This document shows positions 17,061-27,251 of a stretch of DNA of 64,000 nt, one piece after another. This DNA comes from Campylobacter hyointestinalis subsp. hyointestinalis (GTDB lineage Bacteria; Campylobacterota; Campylobacteria; Campylobacterales; Campylobacteraceae): positions 434,001-498,000 of the forward strand of contig NZ_CP053827.1 of the NCBI RefSeq assembly GCF_013372145.1, read 5' to 3'. Numbering within the stretch: the first letter of the stretch is position 1; each line of letters begins with the position of its first letter. The position numbers and the translations under genes are program-made. Below the pieces are notes generated by a model. That model did no database searches, was not told the DNA's origin, and saw only the letters and a list, made by a program, of their open reading frames with translations.

Positions 17061-18968
17061 TTAATAATCGTTATCGCCCGTTAGCTCCGGGCGATATTCA
17101 AAATGCATAGTATCAAAGTGTTCCCATCTTCCACCCCATATAAATCCATTCTTTTCGAAAACATACACTATCTCTTTTGGGATTAGATTTTTATATTCTT
17201 TATGCCATTGCCAATAATGACTGTTAGCAACATTTATATCTATGGCTATACCCCAGCTGTGAGCTGATAGCTGGTCTGTTTTTGCTATATTTCTATAGTT
17301 GAAAGTTCCTGCTATATTGTCTATATACTTTAGCAAATTTGGATCTTTTTTTATCAGTTCGTTTAACTCGTCGCTAACTTTTTGAAGTGAAGCAGCAGCT
17401 CCGAATTTGGCGTTGAATTTTATTTTTTTATTTACACTATCTTTTAGCCAGACTACATCTACTAAGTTTGATATAACTTCTTCTTTATTTTTACCATATA
17501 GCTTAGAAAAAAACTCGCTATTTCTTATTCTTCCAGCGTCTATTAGCTCTTCATTAAGCGGCTTTAAAGCATTGTAGTCAAGGCTAAACATATCTTTTAT
17601 ACTTGGGTTTTTTAGTAGTTCTTTAAAGTCTTTTTTAACTCCGTCATCATAAATCATACTACTTCCGTCTTCAAAAATGGCGGCATTGTCTATTACTTTT
17701 ATAGCGTAGGCTTTTTGAAGCGATAATATATTTTTATCGATTATCGTATTTAAAGACGTTATTTTTGATAGTAGTAGAGACTTTTCATCTATATCGTCAT
17801 ATCCTTTTCCTATCTCAAGGTCTGTTATGGCGACCTTTCCTATCATTGCTCTACCGCCGTCTTTTGTGCGTATGCCCCAAGCGTCATGTACGCTTACTAG
17901 TTTTCCATCTACTTCGCCACCATAGATCATTATATGTCCAGGCATATAAAGCAAGCTTAAAAAAGGGATACCGACTTTAGCAATGATCTCTTTCTTTTCT
18001 TTATTGCTTAAGTTTTTTAGGTCTATCATTTGTCCTATTTTTCCTTGTTCTTTTGAGTTTCTAGGAAGCCAAATTCCAAAAGAGCCAAAGAAATCTTTTA
18101 TAAATAATGAACAATCCCTAAGGTAATTTTCTCCGCCCCAGCCGTAATTTTGTCCGAGCAGCTCATTTAATGTATTTTTTAGATTTGCATTATTTATAGA
18201 TTGAAATTTTTTGGCATATTTTTTATCTACTACGAATTTGTTGTTAAATTTAAAATGTGTAATATTTTCGTCTGTATATGGAAATACTCCGCCGAGTCTT
18301 GAGTAAAACATAAATTTGCCGTTGTCATCTAAAATAGACGCATTATCTTTTACAAAAACCCCAAAGTTATATTTTTTAAACTCATCTACTTCTTTTTTGC
18401 TTAAAATCTTTAAGTTTTTGCTAGGCACAAAACCCCAAAGCGCATCACTTTTTACAAATGCAAAAGCCTTGTCTTTGCTAAAATGAGATATCATAACCGG
18501 ATGAAAAGCGCCTATTACCGAATCTTGCAGATAATCAAATGGATATCCTTCTCCGGCTTTTTTAGGATCTAAAAATAGTTTATCATTTGTAGGAAAGTTT
18601 CTAATTAAAGTATTTGAAAGCGTGATGGCAGGTTTAAAAACAGTGCCTAGCTCATCAAAATTAGCGTTTTGTTTTTGATCTAAAAACCATTCTAAATTTC
18701 TTGGTAGTTTGCTCTCGCCAAAATACTGTTTTTTGCCGTTATAAGTATTGAAAGCCCACATAAGATCTGATTTTTTTTCTTTGATAGACTTCATTTGCCA
18801 GACTGAAAAAAGCTTATCTAAAAACTCTTTGTGTCCTATATCTAAATTTGGTTTAAACTCGCTAAGAACAGAAGCGTTTTGTTCGTATTCTAAATTTAAA
18901 ATAGTTGGAGCTTTGTTTGCACAGCCGACAAATAAAAGTGTAAAAATAGTAAAAACAAGCGTTTTCAA
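17061..18968 (-). CDS. Lipoprotein fusing NlpC/P60 and M15-type peptidoglycan hydrolase domains
   Basis: A 635-residue predicted lipoprotein: the signal ends LFVGC, with lipid-accepting Cys16. Residues about 60-270 resemble the stabilising and SH3b regions found before NlpC/P60 domains. The NlpC/P60 part has C286 in NYLRDCSLFIKDFF and a His in MPGHIMIYGG. The C-terminal section is an M15-type metallopeptidase: H570 and D577 in HSWGIAID, then HFDTMHFEYRPEL with the last zinc His (H622). The two hydrolases would cut different stem-peptide bonds (gamma-D-Glu-DAP for NlpC/P60; L-Ala-D-Glu or D-Ala bonds for M15). It is convergent with ftsZ, 14 bases away. Which membrane it sits in is not clear. 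Confidence 0.88.
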   Translation of the reverse strand: MKTLVFTIFTLLFVGCANKAPTILNLEYEQNASVLSEFKPNLDIGHKEFLDKLFSVWQMKSIKEKKSDLMWAFNTYNGKKQYFGESKLPRNLEWFLDQKQNANFDELGTVFKPAITLSNTLIRNFPTNDKLFLDPKKAGEGYPFDYLQDSVIGAFHPVMISHFSKDKAFAFVKSDALWGFVPSKNLKILSKKEVDEFKKYNFGVFVKDNASILDDNGKFMFYSRLGGVFPYTDENITHFKFNNKFVVDKKYAKKFQSINNANLKNTLNELLGQNYGWGGENYLRDCSLFIKDFFGSFGIWLPRNSKEQGKIGQMIDLKNLSNKEKKEIIAKVGIPFLSLLYMPGHIMIYGGEVDGKLVSVHDAWGIRTKDGGRAMIGKVAITDLEIGKGYDDIDEKSLLLSKITSLNTIIDKNILSLQKAYAIKVIDNAAIFEDGSSMIYDDGVKKDFKELLKNPSIKDMFSLDYNALKPLNEELIDAGRIRNSEFFSKLYGKNKEEVISNLVDVVWLKDSVNKKIKFNAKFGAAASLQKVSDELNELIKKDPNLLKYIDNIAGTFNYRNIAKTDQLSAHSWGIAIDINVANSHYWQWHKEYKNLIPKEIVYVFEKNGFIWGGRWEHFDTMHFEYRPELTGDNDY

Positions 18969-18991
18969 ATATCTTCCTTTTAGTTTTTGTG

Positions 18992-18997
18992 TATAAT
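18992..18997 (+). promoter_or_regulatory. -10 box of PIF1-like helicase gene
   Basis: TATAAT inside TTTTTGTGTATAATTATAT, a classic Campylobacter extended -10. The predicted start near 19004 rules against the GTG at 18989 as translation start and supports TTG 19022. Confidence 0.65.
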
Positions 18998-19021
18998 TAT
19001 ATCAAAAAAATAAGGGACATT

Positions 19022-20326
19022 TTGTTAGACGAAATTTTAAATATTTTAAAGACTTCAAATTTGTTTTTGACAGGTGGTGGTGGAGTTGGTAAGAGCTACT
19101 TGACTAAAAAAATCATAGAGCATTATAATAAAAATGAAAAAAATGTAGTTGTCTTAGGAAGTACTGGGATAAGCGCTATAAATATCGGCGGCGTTAGCGT
19201 TCATAGCTTTTTTAAATTTGGTATATCGCAAAATGAGGAGATGTTAAAGTTTTTAGACAAGAAGCAAAAATCAAAGCTAGCTGGGCTAAAAGATATTTTG
19301 AAAAATACCGATCTCATCATAATCGACGAAATTTCTATGCTCAGTAGCGAACTGATAGAGATGATAAATTTACGTCTTATCTGGGCTAAATTTATCGGTA
19401 AGATACTTTTTGTAGGTGATTTTTACCAGCTTCCGCCTGTTAAAAAGAAAGGCGAAAGTTTGCTTTTTGATCTTACTTATGCTTTTCATGCTAGTGCGTG
19501 GCATAGTTTAAGTTTGACAAATGTTGAGCTTTTGGTTTCTAAAAGAACTAATGATATAAAGCTTTATAACATCCTCTCAAAGATACGAATCGGTGTTTTA
19601 GATGATGAGATCATAAGTTTTTTAAAAAGTAGGATTATAAAAGATATCCCAAAAGATCTAAGCGTTTTGTTTGGAAAAAACAGCGAGGCAAATGCTCTAA
19701 ATAGCGCAAGACTAAAAGAGATAAGATCTGATTCTAAATTTTTTAGTGCAAAGATAAACGTGTATGATGATAGGCTAAGCGATGAAGTGTTTGATAAATG
19801 GGTACAAAATATAAATTTACCTTATGAACTTGAGTTAAAAATCGGTGCAAAAGTTATGTTTATCACAAATAAATGGGGCGAATACCACAACGGTGAGCAA
19901 GGAGTCGTGGTGGATTTCGTGAGCAAAAACGATAAAGAGTTTATCTGTATCAAAAAAAGCAATGGAGATATAATACAAATCGAGCCTTATAAGTATGAGC
20001 TTTATGAGTTTATTTCAGATAATAGTGATGTTTTGCAAAGCGTCAGGGCTGACTTCGAGCAGTTTCCGCTCAGGCTTGCATATGCGATCACTATCCATAA
20101 AGCACAAGGTATGAGCATAGAAAAATTCGTATGCAATCTAGATAATATCTTTGAAGCCGGACAGCTTTACGTCGCACTTTCTCGCGCCATAAATCCAGAT
20201 GGACTTTATATAAATTATACTAAAAATATGGATTTTGAAAAATATTTAAGAAGTATCGTTAAAATAAATCCGGAAGTAGATGCTTTTTATAAAAATACAA
20301 ACTTTATAAAAGAAGATATAAAATAA
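19022..20326 (+). CDS. PIF1/RecD-like DNA helicase
   Basis: SF1B 5'-3' helicase of about 434 residues. The Walker A is LTGGGGVGKSYLT, with GSTGISAINIGGVSVHSFF as motif Ia and DLIIIDEISML as Walker B. GDFYQLPPV is motif III, and IHKAQGMSIEKFVCNL plus YVALSRA form motifs V/VI. These are diagnostic of the PIF1/Dda group. The likely start is TTG 19022 with AAGGGA four bases upstream; a GTG at 18989 keeps the frame but overlaps the promoter. Roles known for the family include resolving G-quadruplexes and replication conflicts; not shown here. Confidence 0.9.
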   Translation: MLDEILNILKTSNLFLTGGGGVGKSYLTKKIIEHYNKNEKNVVVLGSTGISAINIGGVSVHSFFKFGISQNEEMLKFLDKKQKSKLAGLKDILKNTDLIIIDEISMLSSELIEMINLRLIWAKFIGKILFVGDFYQLPPVKKKGESLLFDLTYAFHASAWHSLSLTNVELLVSKRTNDIKLYNILSKIRIGVLDDEIISFLKSRIIKDIPKDLSVLFGKNSEANALNSARLKEIRSDSKFFSAKINVYDDRLSDEVFDKWVQNINLPYELELKIGAKVMFITNKWGEYHNGEQGVVVDFVSKNDKEFICIKKSNGDIIQIEPYKYELYEFISDNSDVLQSVRADFEQFPLRLAYAITIHKAQGMSIEKFVCNLDNIFEAGQLYVALSRAINPDGLYINYTKNMDFEKYLRSIVKINPEVDAFYKNTNFIKEDIK

Positions 20327-20347
20327 AATTTGATCAAAGGAATAATG

Positions 20348-20815
20348 ATGAAAAAATTTATTTTAATGTTTATGCTTTGTCAAGCTGTTTTTGGCGGATC
20401 ACTTGTTATAAATGATTTTCAAAGCGATCTGTATTCAAAAGCAGGTGCAAATAATATGAAAAAGATCACTATGAATTTAGAGATTATCACTAGAGATGAA
20501 AGTGTGGATAAAGCTCCTATTTATGATGCTATAAACGTTATAGTAAGTAGTTTTTACGTTGAAGATATGATGACTTCTTTAGGCAAAGAAAACTTTAAAA
20601 AAACGCTGATACAATACGCAAGCAAAAAATATGGCATAGATATCGATGAAGTCTATATCATAAGCCTAAAAACCATAAATGAAATAGACATCGAAAAGAT
20701 TATAAAAGCTATAAAAGATAGAGATCTGTGCGGTTCTAGCACTAGCAAAGATATAAATTTAAATAACGACACAAATATAATCAAGGATTTCGGAAGAGAT
20801 TTTGGCGAAAATTAA
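20348..20815 (+). CDS. Exported hypothetical protein
   Basis: About 155 residues, family not recognised. A signal peptide is clear (MKKFILMFMLCQAVFGGS), so the product is periplasmic or outer-membrane associated. The body is mixed alpha/beta with EDMMTSLGKENFKKTLIQYASKKYGIDIDEVYIISL, a pattern seen in small FliL-like periplasmic domains, but the match is too weak to name. AAAGGA lies six bases before ATG 20348 (another ATG at 20345). It follows the helicase gene by 21 bases, probably cotranscribed. Its last 4 bases overlap the convergent lolA end. Confidence 0.75.
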   Translation: MKKFILMFMLCQAVFGGSLVINDFQSDLYSKAGANNMKKITMNLEIITRDESVDKAPIYDAINVIVSSFYVEDMMTSLGKENFKKTLIQYASKKYGIDIDEVYIISLKTINEIDIEKIIKAIKDRDLCGSSTSKDINLNNDTNIIKDFGRDFGEN

Positions 20816-21327
20816 TTGCTTAAAATATCGTAATTTTCCGGGATATTTGGTTCAAGTAAACCTTGATTTATAGGCTCGTTTTTTCTAGTTTTAGATAGTT
20901 TTATGCTAACTTTGTTGTCTAATTTATCGGTATAATCTATACTAGTTGGTAGTCCATTTTTTACTTTTATAGTATATGTTGTGTTATCGTACAGAGCTTT
21001 ATAAGTGTCTTTTGATGTCATTTTAGCTTGTGAAAGTATGCTTGTCAAATTCGGTGAATCTTTTAGATCGGTAAGTATAGCTTGCTCTAGTTCTGGCTCT
21101 AGTATAGTGACTCTTCCGTAGTTAAAATATATAAGTTTCGTAGCAGGTGTCTTATAGTGCCAAAATGCGCCAAGATCTTTGTGTAGGGCGAAGTATCCTG
21201 AGTATGTGATCTTTTTTGTTTTGCTGCTAACAGTTTGTGTAAAATCGCTAGAAAGCGTGTTAAAGTCAAGCTCGTTTGCTCCAAAACACATAGTAGCTAA
21301 CGCAAACAAAACCAAAATTCTCTTCAT
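20812..21327 (-). CDS. lolA: Outer-membrane lipoprotein carrier LolA
   Basis: Periplasmic chaperone that takes lipoproteins from the LolCDE transporter to the outer membrane. It has 171 residues with a signal peptide (MKRILVLFALATMCFGA). The mature start DFNTLSSDFTQTV, then ITYSGYFALHKDLGAFWHYKTP, matches LolA's half-barrel with the W-x-Y-x-x-P element; LDNKVSIKLSKTRKNEPI comes near the end. It lies divergently next to secA, as in other Campylobacter. A LolC/E-like permease lies just beyond secA, so lipoprotein sorting genes cluster here. Confidence 0.9.
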   Translation of the reverse strand: MKRILVLFALATMCFGANELDFNTLSSDFTQTVSSKTKKITYSGYFALHKDLGAFWHYKTPATKLIYFNYGRVTILEPELEQAILTDLKDSPNLTSILSQAKMTSKDTYKALYDNTTYTIKVKNGLPTSIDYTDKLDNKVSIKLSKTRKNEPINQGLLEPNIPENYDILSN

Positions 21328-21448
21328 CTGTTTTCCTTTTTTTGATCCGTAGTTGTGAGGCGGATTTTATCCAAAATAATATAACAAAAGAATAAATTTA
21401 TGATTTTTGGATAGAATATAACTTTTAAATTTACAATAAGGTTAAGTA

Positions 21449-24025
21449 ATGATAACAGCTATTGCAAAGAAGATCTTTGGTACTAGAAATGATAAAGAAG
21501 TTAAAAGATATTTTAAGCGAGTTGCTCTGATAAATGCTCTTGAGGGTAAGTATTCAAATTTAAGCGACGATGAGCTAAAAGCAGAGTTCGATAGACTAAA
21601 AAGTGATCTGATAAGCGGTAAAGTAACAAAAGACGATATTTTAAATGACGTATTTGCAATAGTAAGAGAAACAGGAAAAAGAACTTTAAATATGCGTCAT
21701 TTTGATGTCCAGCTAGTCGGCGGTATGGTTTTAAATGACGGCAAAATAGCTGAAATGAAAACAGGTGAAGGTAAGACCTTAGTCGCAACTCTTCCTGTTG
21801 TTTTAAATGCTATGGACGGTAAAGGCGTGCATGTAGTTACCGTAAATGATTATCTTGCAAAAAGAGATGCTGAGCAAATGAGCGCTATATACAACTTTTT
21901 AGGTCTTAGCGTTGGTGTGATACTTAGTGGAGAGTATGACGATGAGAAGAGAAAAGAATCTTATAATAGCGATATAACTTATGGAACAAATAATGAATTT
22001 GGCTTTGACTATCTGCGTGATAATATGAAATTTGAGTTTAGCCAAAAAGTTCAAAGAGAGCATAACTTCGTTATCGTCGATGAGGTAGATAGTATTTTGA
22101 TCGATGAGGCTAGAACTCCTCTTATCATCTCAGGACCTACAAATCGTACTCTTGATGGCTATATAAAAGCAGATGAAGTAGCTAAAGCTATGACAAGGGG
22201 CGAAGCTGCAGATCCTAAAATTCCAAATTCAAAAGCCACAGGAGACTTTGTAGTAGATGAGAAAAATCGTACTATAATGATAACTGAAGCGGGTATCGCA
22301 AAAGCTGAGAAACTTTTTGGGGTTGAAAATTTATATGATTTAGAAAATGCTATTCTTAGCCATCACCTCGATCAAGCTCTAAAAGCACATAATCTTTTTG
22401 AAAAAGACGTTCATTACGTAGTAAGAGATAATCAAGTTGTTATCGTGGATGAATTTACCGGACGACTTAGCGAAGGTAGAAGATTTAGCGAGGGACTTCA
22501 TCAGGCTTTAGAAGCAAAAGAGGGCGTAAAAATTCAAGAAGAGAGCCAAACTTTAGCAGATATAACGTTTCAAAATTACTTTAGAATGTATAAAAAACTA
22601 TCTGGTATGACAGGAACTGCACAAACTGAAGCTACAGAGTTTTCTCAAATTTATAAATTAGATGTTATAAGCATACCTACAAACGTTCCTATTAAAAGAG
22701 TTGATAAAGATGATCTTATATACAAAACTGAAAATGAAAAATTCAAAGCCGTTATCGAAGAGATAAAAAAGGCAAATGCAAAAGGACAGCCTGTTTTAGT
22801 CGGTACGGCTAGCATAGAAAAAAGTGAAGTTTTTCATAAAATGCTTGCTAAAGAAAAGATCCCTCACTCTGTATTAAACGCTAAAAATCACGAGAAAGAA
22901 GCTGAGATCATCGCAGAAGCTGGTGCAAAAGGCGCTGTAACTATAGCTACAAATATGGCTGGACGTGGTGTTGATATACGTATAAATGATGAAGTTAGAA
23001 GTCTTGGTGGGCTTTATATCATAGGAACCGAACGCCACGAAAGTAGACGTATAGATAACCAGCTTAGGGGTCGTGCAGGACGCCAAGGCGATCCAGGGCT
23101 TAGCCGTTTTTATCTTAGTCTTGAGGATAATCTTCTTAGGATATTTGGTAGTGATAAGATAAAAGCTATTATGGATAGATTAGGAATCGAAGATGGTGAA
23201 AGTATAGAAAGCAGGCTTGTCACAAGAGCAGTAGAAAATGCTCAAAAGAAAGTAGAGAGTCTTCATTTTGAAAGTAGAAAACATATACTTGAGTATGATG
23301 ATGTAGCAAACGAGCAAAGAAAAACTATCTATAGATATAGAAATGAGCTTTTAAATCCTCAGTATGACTTGAAAGATAAGATTATATCAAATAGGGAAGA
23401 TTTCGTAAAAAGCCTTTTAGATCAAGCCCTTATATATGAGAGTGGCATAAGTAGTGAATTTAATATAGAAGCACTTATAAACACTGTTTATAGTAATAGC
23501 GGAACAATGCTAACAAGCGATGAGTTAAGTGGGCTTGACTATGCTACTCTTATCAAAACTATCTGTTCTAAGCTTCAAAAAGATTATGAGGACAAGATGT
23601 CTGTGATAGATGAAGAGCAAAGAAAGAACATCGAAAAAGTTTTATATCTACAGATAGTAGATAATGCTTGGAGAGAGCATTTATACCAAATGGATATCTT
23701 AAAAACAGGTATCGGACTTCGTGGATACAATCAAAAAGATCCGCTAACAGAGTATAAAAAAGAAAGCTATAATCTTTTCATGGAGCTTGTAAGTAGGCTA
23801 AAAAATGAAAGCATAAAAACGTTGCAGATAGTAAGATTTAAAACAGAACAAGACGAAGCTTTAAATAACTCTATAGAAAAAATAAAAAAGAGCGAAGAAA
23901 GTCAAATAAGCGAAGTCCCAAAATCAAAAAAACCTACTAGAAATGAGCCGTGTCCTTGCGGTAGCGGAAAAAAATATAAAGATTGTTGCGGTAAGAGCGG
24001 TCCTAAAAAAGGAATGTTCGCCTAA
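21449..24025 (+). CDS. secA: Preprotein translocase ATPase SecA
   Basis: Motor ATPase pushing preproteins through SecYEG. It has 858 residues. NBD1 holds Walker A ([14 protein letters not shown]) and [25 protein letters not shown]2 holds [11 protein letters not shown] and [13 protein letters not shown]. The C-terminal zinc-binding tail is [17 protein letters not shown], with all four metal ligands, used for SecB or phospholipid contact. A probable -10 (TAGAAT, 21412) precedes it, with AAGG eight bases before the ATG. Its stop directly abuts the next gene's ATG. Confidence 0.98.
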   Translation: MITAIAKKIFGTRNDKEVKRYFKRVALINALEGKYSNLSDDELKAEFDRLKSDLISGKVTKDDILNDVFAIVRETGKRTLNMRHFDVQLVGGMVLNDGKIAEMKTGEGKTLVATLPVVLNAMDGKGVHVVTVNDYLAKRDAEQMSAIYNFLGLSVGVILSGEYDDEKRKESYNSDITYGTNNEFGFDYLRDNMKFEFSQKVQREHNFVIVDEVDSILIDEARTPLIISGPTNRTLDGYIKADEVAKAMTRGEAADPKIPNSKATGDFVVDEKNRTIMITEAGIAKAEKLFGVENLYDLENAILSHHLDQALKAHNLFEKDVHYVVRDNQVVIVDEFTGRLSEGRRFSEGLHQALEAKEGVKIQEESQTLADITFQNYFRMYKKLSGMTGTAQTEATEFSQIYKLDVISIPTNVPIKRVDKDDLIYKTENEKFKAVIEEIKKANAKGQPVLVGTASIEKSEVFHKMLAKEKIPHSVLNAKNHEKEAEIIAEAGAKGAVTIATNMAGRGVDIRINDEVRSLGGLYIIGTERHESRRIDNQLRGRAGRQGDPGLSRFYLSLEDNLLRIFGSDKIKAIMDRLGIEDGESIESRLVTRAVENAQKKVESLHFESRKHILEYDDVANEQRKTIYRYRNELLNPQYDLKDKIISNREDFVKSLLDQALIYESGISSEFNIEALINTVYSNSGTMLTSDELSGLDYATLIKTICSKLQKDYEDKMSVIDEEQRKNIEKVLYLQIVDNAWREHLYQMDILKTGIGLRGYNQKDPLTEYKKESYNLFMELVSRLKNESIKTLQIVRFKTEQDEALNNSIEKIKKSEESQISEVPKSKKPTRNEPCPCGSGKKYKDCCGKSGPKKGMFA

Positions 24026-25216
24026 ATGGTAAAATATTTACTCTTAAAATATCTAAGGTTCGATAAAAGTCAGCCATTTATAACGCTTTGCTCGGTACTT
24101 GCTTTTTTAGGCGTTAGTATAGGGCTTATGGTTCTTATCGTGGCTATGGCGATCATGAACGGTTTTGATAAAGAATTTGAGAGAAAACTTTTTACTATGA
24201 ACTATCCTATAACAGTGCTTAGTCATCTAAAAGGTAGTATATCAAGCTGGGAAGTTGATGAGCTTAGAGAAAAATTTCCAGAGCTTAAATTTAGCCCTTT
24301 TATCAGCTCTCAAACTATCATAAAGGGCGAAAATGCTATGGAGGGTGGACTTATTTTCGGCGTTGATTTTAATGATGAAGTGCTCATAAACTCAGTCGTA
24401 AATGAAGCTCTAAAAGGCAAAAGTATAAGTGGCTTTGAGATACTTGTAGGAAAAGGTATAAAAGATGAATTTATGCTAGGAAACAGTGAAAAAGTAACCT
24501 TGATATTTATGCAAAGCGATCCTACTGGATTTTCACTAGTTCCAAAAATGAAGAGATTTACTGCTGTGGCAGACTTTAGTTCTGGGCTTATCGCTTATGA
24601 TAAAGCATATAGCTACACCGATGTCAATGCTTTGCGAAAGATACTTGGATATGAAGATGATAAATTTGATGGCATACACATATACTCGGTGACACCAAAA
24701 GAAGATATAGCTAGGATAAATGCAGTTTTGCCAGTTGGCAAAAAAGCCATAGGCTGGTGGGAGCAAAATGGGAATTTTTTTAGCGCTTTAGCTTTAGAAA
24801 AAAGAGCATTGTTTATAGTTTTGATGCTTATTATTTTAGTTGCTAGCTTAAATATCATAAGTTCGCTTCTTATGACCGTGATGAATCGCAGACAAGAGAT
24901 AGCTTTACTTCTAGCCCTTGGAGCAAGTAAAAGTGAGATAAAAAAGAGTTTTTTTGCTCAAGGACTTAGCGTGGGTGGGAGCGGTATAGTATTTGGGCTG
25001 ATCCTTGGACTTTTTGTGGTTTGGTTACTTGGAAGTTTCGATATAGTAAACTTACCAGCAGATGTTTATGGAAGCTCTAAATTGCCTATGGAGCTATCTT
25101 TCATAGATCTTTTTATGATAGTTGTAGGCGCTATCTTTATAGTAGGTTTTTCATCGTATTATCCTGCTAAAAAAGCTAGCAACGTAGATATCTTGACAAC
25201 GCTTAGAAATGAGTAA
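24026..25216 (+). CDS. LolC/LolE-family ABC transporter permease
   Basis: A 396-residue permease of the MacB/FtsX superfamily. TM1 is near residues 20-45 and a large periplasmic domain runs about 50-250. Three C-terminal TMs follow, with the conserved MNRRQEIALLLALGASKSEI coupling helix after TM2 and YYPAKKASNVDILTTLR at the end. This matches LolC/LolE, which release lipoproteins from the inner membrane to LolA. Its ATG directly follows the secA stop, and lolA is just across secA. The LolD ATPase is not in the window. Epsilonproteobacteria usually have a single LolC/E-like protein, so a homodimeric LolF-type transporter is plausible. Confidence 0.88.
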   Translation: MVKYLLLKYLRFDKSQPFITLCSVLAFLGVSIGLMVLIVAMAIMNGFDKEFERKLFTMNYPITVLSHLKGSISSWEVDELREKFPELKFSPFISSQTIIKGENAMEGGLIFGVDFNDEVLINSVVNEALKGKSISGFEILVGKGIKDEFMLGNSEKVTLIFMQSDPTGFSLVPKMKRFTAVADFSSGLIAYDKAYSYTDVNALRKILGYEDDKFDGIHIYSVTPKEDIARINAVLPVGKKAIGWWEQNGNFFSALALEKRALFIVLMLIILVASLNIISSLLMTVMNRRQEIALLLALGASKSEIKKSFFAQGLSVGGSGIVFGLILGLFVVWLLGSFDIVNLPADVYGSSKLPMELSFIDLFMIVVGAIFIVGFSSYYPAKKASNVDILTTLRNE

Positions 25217-25324
25217 TCGCTAAGTTTATTTATAAATTTAGATAAATTAAATTTGATTTTTTGATTGATATTTTTTAAAATTGATATTTGATTAAATTTG
25301 AATTGCTTTGATAACTAATTTATA

Positions 25325-26029
25325 CTAATTACTACCGCAATCTCTTATAGTAACATATCCTGTTTCTGGCTCTACGTTTATAGTGCAAGTTGAGTTATTT
25401 TTATGAGTAAGGATTATTGTGCAAGGCGATACTTTTCCAATTTCATTAACAAACCATTGTCCATATGGGATATCTGGATTTCCATTATATGGACGTCCAA
25501 GCTCATCAAATCTAATTTTTATACCAACGTTGTTTCTAGATGCCTGGCATCCATTTCTAAACTCTATTGTGTTTATATTGTATGTATACGTCAAATTTAG
25601 TTTTAAATTTAATTTCTTTAAAGCATCTTTAGTAAGAGAGCCAGGAGAGAAACCAGCGGTTAGTCTTTTTGATGAATTTTCGGGATCTTTTGCGGCTTGA
25701 TCTATAGAATTTAGATTTGTACTACCACTCTCATCAGAGTATACGTTATATCTCCAACAATTAGTATTTTCACATACACCTTTAATTTTCTTTTGTGTAT
25801 TTATATTTGTAAACTCAAAAATCCATCTTTTTTTATACCAATATGCATTTCCTGGATCGTATTTATCATCTATCATAGCTAAATGTTGGGTGTATCTGAT
25901 GTGTGCGGCTATTTGATCTGCTGCGAGTCTTAAATCGTCCCTACTAAATTTTGGAGCAACAAATGCCGCCATGATACCTATAACAATGATAACGACTACT
26001 ATCTCAAACAATGTAAATGCTTTTTTCAT
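25325..26029 (-). CDS. Type II pseudopilin (GspH-like) with prepilin N-terminus
   Basis: A 234-residue protein with a class III signal: MKKA, then FTLFEIVVVIIVIGIMAAF. The Glu at +5 is present, but the residue before the cleavage site is Ala rather than the usual Gly. The head shows RLAADQIAAHIRYTQHLAMIDD, as in GspH/FimT-type minor pseudopilins, and four Cys (two in CENTNCW) likely for disulfides. The prepilin peptidase and assembly ATPase are not in the window. It is last in a minus-strand series from mqnE, 19 bases after the GT39-like gene. Bases 25217-25324 between it and the LolC-like gene are AT-rich with several TTGAT copies and no clear terminator. Confidence 0.85.
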   Translation of the reverse strand: MKKAFTLFEIVVVIIVIGIMAAFVAPKFSRDDLRLAADQIAAHIRYTQHLAMIDDKYDPGNAYWYKKRWIFEFTNINTQKKIKGVCENTNCWRYNVYSDESGSTNLNSIDQAAKDPENSSKRLTAGFSPGSLTKDALKKLNLKLNLTYTYNINTIEFRNGCQASRNNVGIKIRFDELGRPYNGNPDIPYGQWFVNEIGKVSPCTIILTHKNNSTCTINVEPETGYVTIRDCGSN

Positions 26030-26048
26030 AGGTGTAAGTATATCATAT

Positions 26049-27251
26049 TTATTTTATTTTACAGATATAATATCTATCTATTATTTTTTTAAATTTAACT
26101 ATTCTTATCGCTTTATTTTCACAGTTTTGTTTTTTAAATTTATTTAGTTCATACTCATCTCCACTGCTAATACCGTAAAACTTAAGCCTTAAAGCCAACT
26201 CTTTGCTCGTTTTTACAGATGAGATACCAAATTTTTTTAGCCTATCACTAAGCTCTTTAGCGACGTCGTATTTGTATGCGAAGTGGCTTTGGGACTTGTC
26301 CAAAAAAAGATACAAAAACGTATGAAATATAGATGCTAATGAGTTTAAGAAAAGGGTGGATAAGATAAGAACGGCTGCTATCTTATGTTTTGTTCTAAAC
26401 ATAGGTAGCCTTACTCTATACGAGTTTAACATCACTTTTACGATAAGTGGCATAAATATGACGCAATATGGTAAAAATAGTTCTAAACTGAGCTTTTGTC
26501 TCATAGATAGTCCAAGCGCGAAAAAAAATGCCGTTATGCTGATAAACCAGAGTAAATTTTTCTCTTCTTTTATCCAAATTCTATAAGCGCTATATATAAA
26601 ACATAAAAATACCAAAGGCGAAAAAACAGCCGCGAAAACACCTAAGGCGTCTATAAAATGCCCTTTTGGCTTTCCGTACGTTTCAATACCTTGCATATAA
26701 AACCATAGTAAGCAAAATATCACTCCGCTTATCTTACAATTTTTATCTTTTTTATATAGCCCAAACAACAAAATGGCTATATATAAATTTATAAATGATT
26801 CGCTTAAAAATAGTGTAGCTATCAGTGTAAAAACGCCTTTTAACGGCATTTTATTTTGTTCAAAAAATATAAATAAAAGCGTTAAAAATATGATAAATCC
26901 CGCCTCATTTACTAAGATTGCGCTTGCAAGGACACCAGGTAGATACATGTATAAAGTAGCGCATATCATTCTATCTATCTGTTTTCTGAGCATCGGTTTT
27001 GAAATTTTATAGATCAAGATAGTATTTAAAGAGTGTATAAATAAAAAAGGCAGTCTAAGTGCGTAGTCGTTTTGTCCAAAAACTCGCGTAGAAAATGTTA
27101 TCACATTGTGTAAAAATCCACTACTTTCATAGTAGATCTTAGCTTCATCGTAGCTTATACTAAGGCTAGATATACTAAAACTAAGAAGAGCTAAATTTAA
27201 AAATATCAGTATAAACAGTAACACACGTTCGTTAGTACGCAGCTTTATCAT
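26049..27251 (-). CDS. GT39/ArnT-like membrane glycosyltransferase
   Basis: A 400-residue polytopic protein (about ten TMs). The first periplasmic loop has SISYDEAKIYYES, the acidic D-E motif of GT-C fold enzymes such as PMT and ArnT, then RVFGQNDYALRLPFLFIHSLNTILIY, a stretch typical of GT39. A short soluble C-terminal tail (about residues 340-400) follows the last TM. Such enzymes transfer sugars from polyprenyl phosphates to lipid A or proteins; the acceptor is unknown. It is shorter than E. coli ArnT (about 550), so the C-terminal domain is reduced. The start overlaps the MFS gene's end by 20 bases. Confidence 0.75.
   Translation of the reverse strand: MIKLRTNERVLLFILIFLNLALLSFSISSLSISYDEAKIYYESSGFLHNVITFSTRVFGQNDYALRLPFLFIHSLNTILIYKISKPMLRKQIDRMICATLYMYLPGVLASAILVNEAGFIIFLTLLFIFFEQNKMPLKGVFTLIATLFLSESFINLYIAILLFGLYKKDKNCKISGVIFCLLWFYMQGIETYGKPKGHFIDALGVFAAVFSPLVFLCFIYSAYRIWIKEEKNLLWFISITAFFFALGLSMRQKLSLELFLPYCVIFMPLIVKVMLNSYRVRLPMFRTKHKIAAVLILSTLFLNSLASIFHTFLYLFLDKSQSHFAYKYDVAKELSDRLKKFGISSVKTSKELALRLKFYGISSGDEYELNKFKKQNCENKAIRIVKFKKIIDRYYICKIK

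Noticed and set aside
18989-19021. GTG start for the helicase gene
   Set aside because: The codon overlaps the TATAAT at 18992-18997, so it would not be in the mRNA.
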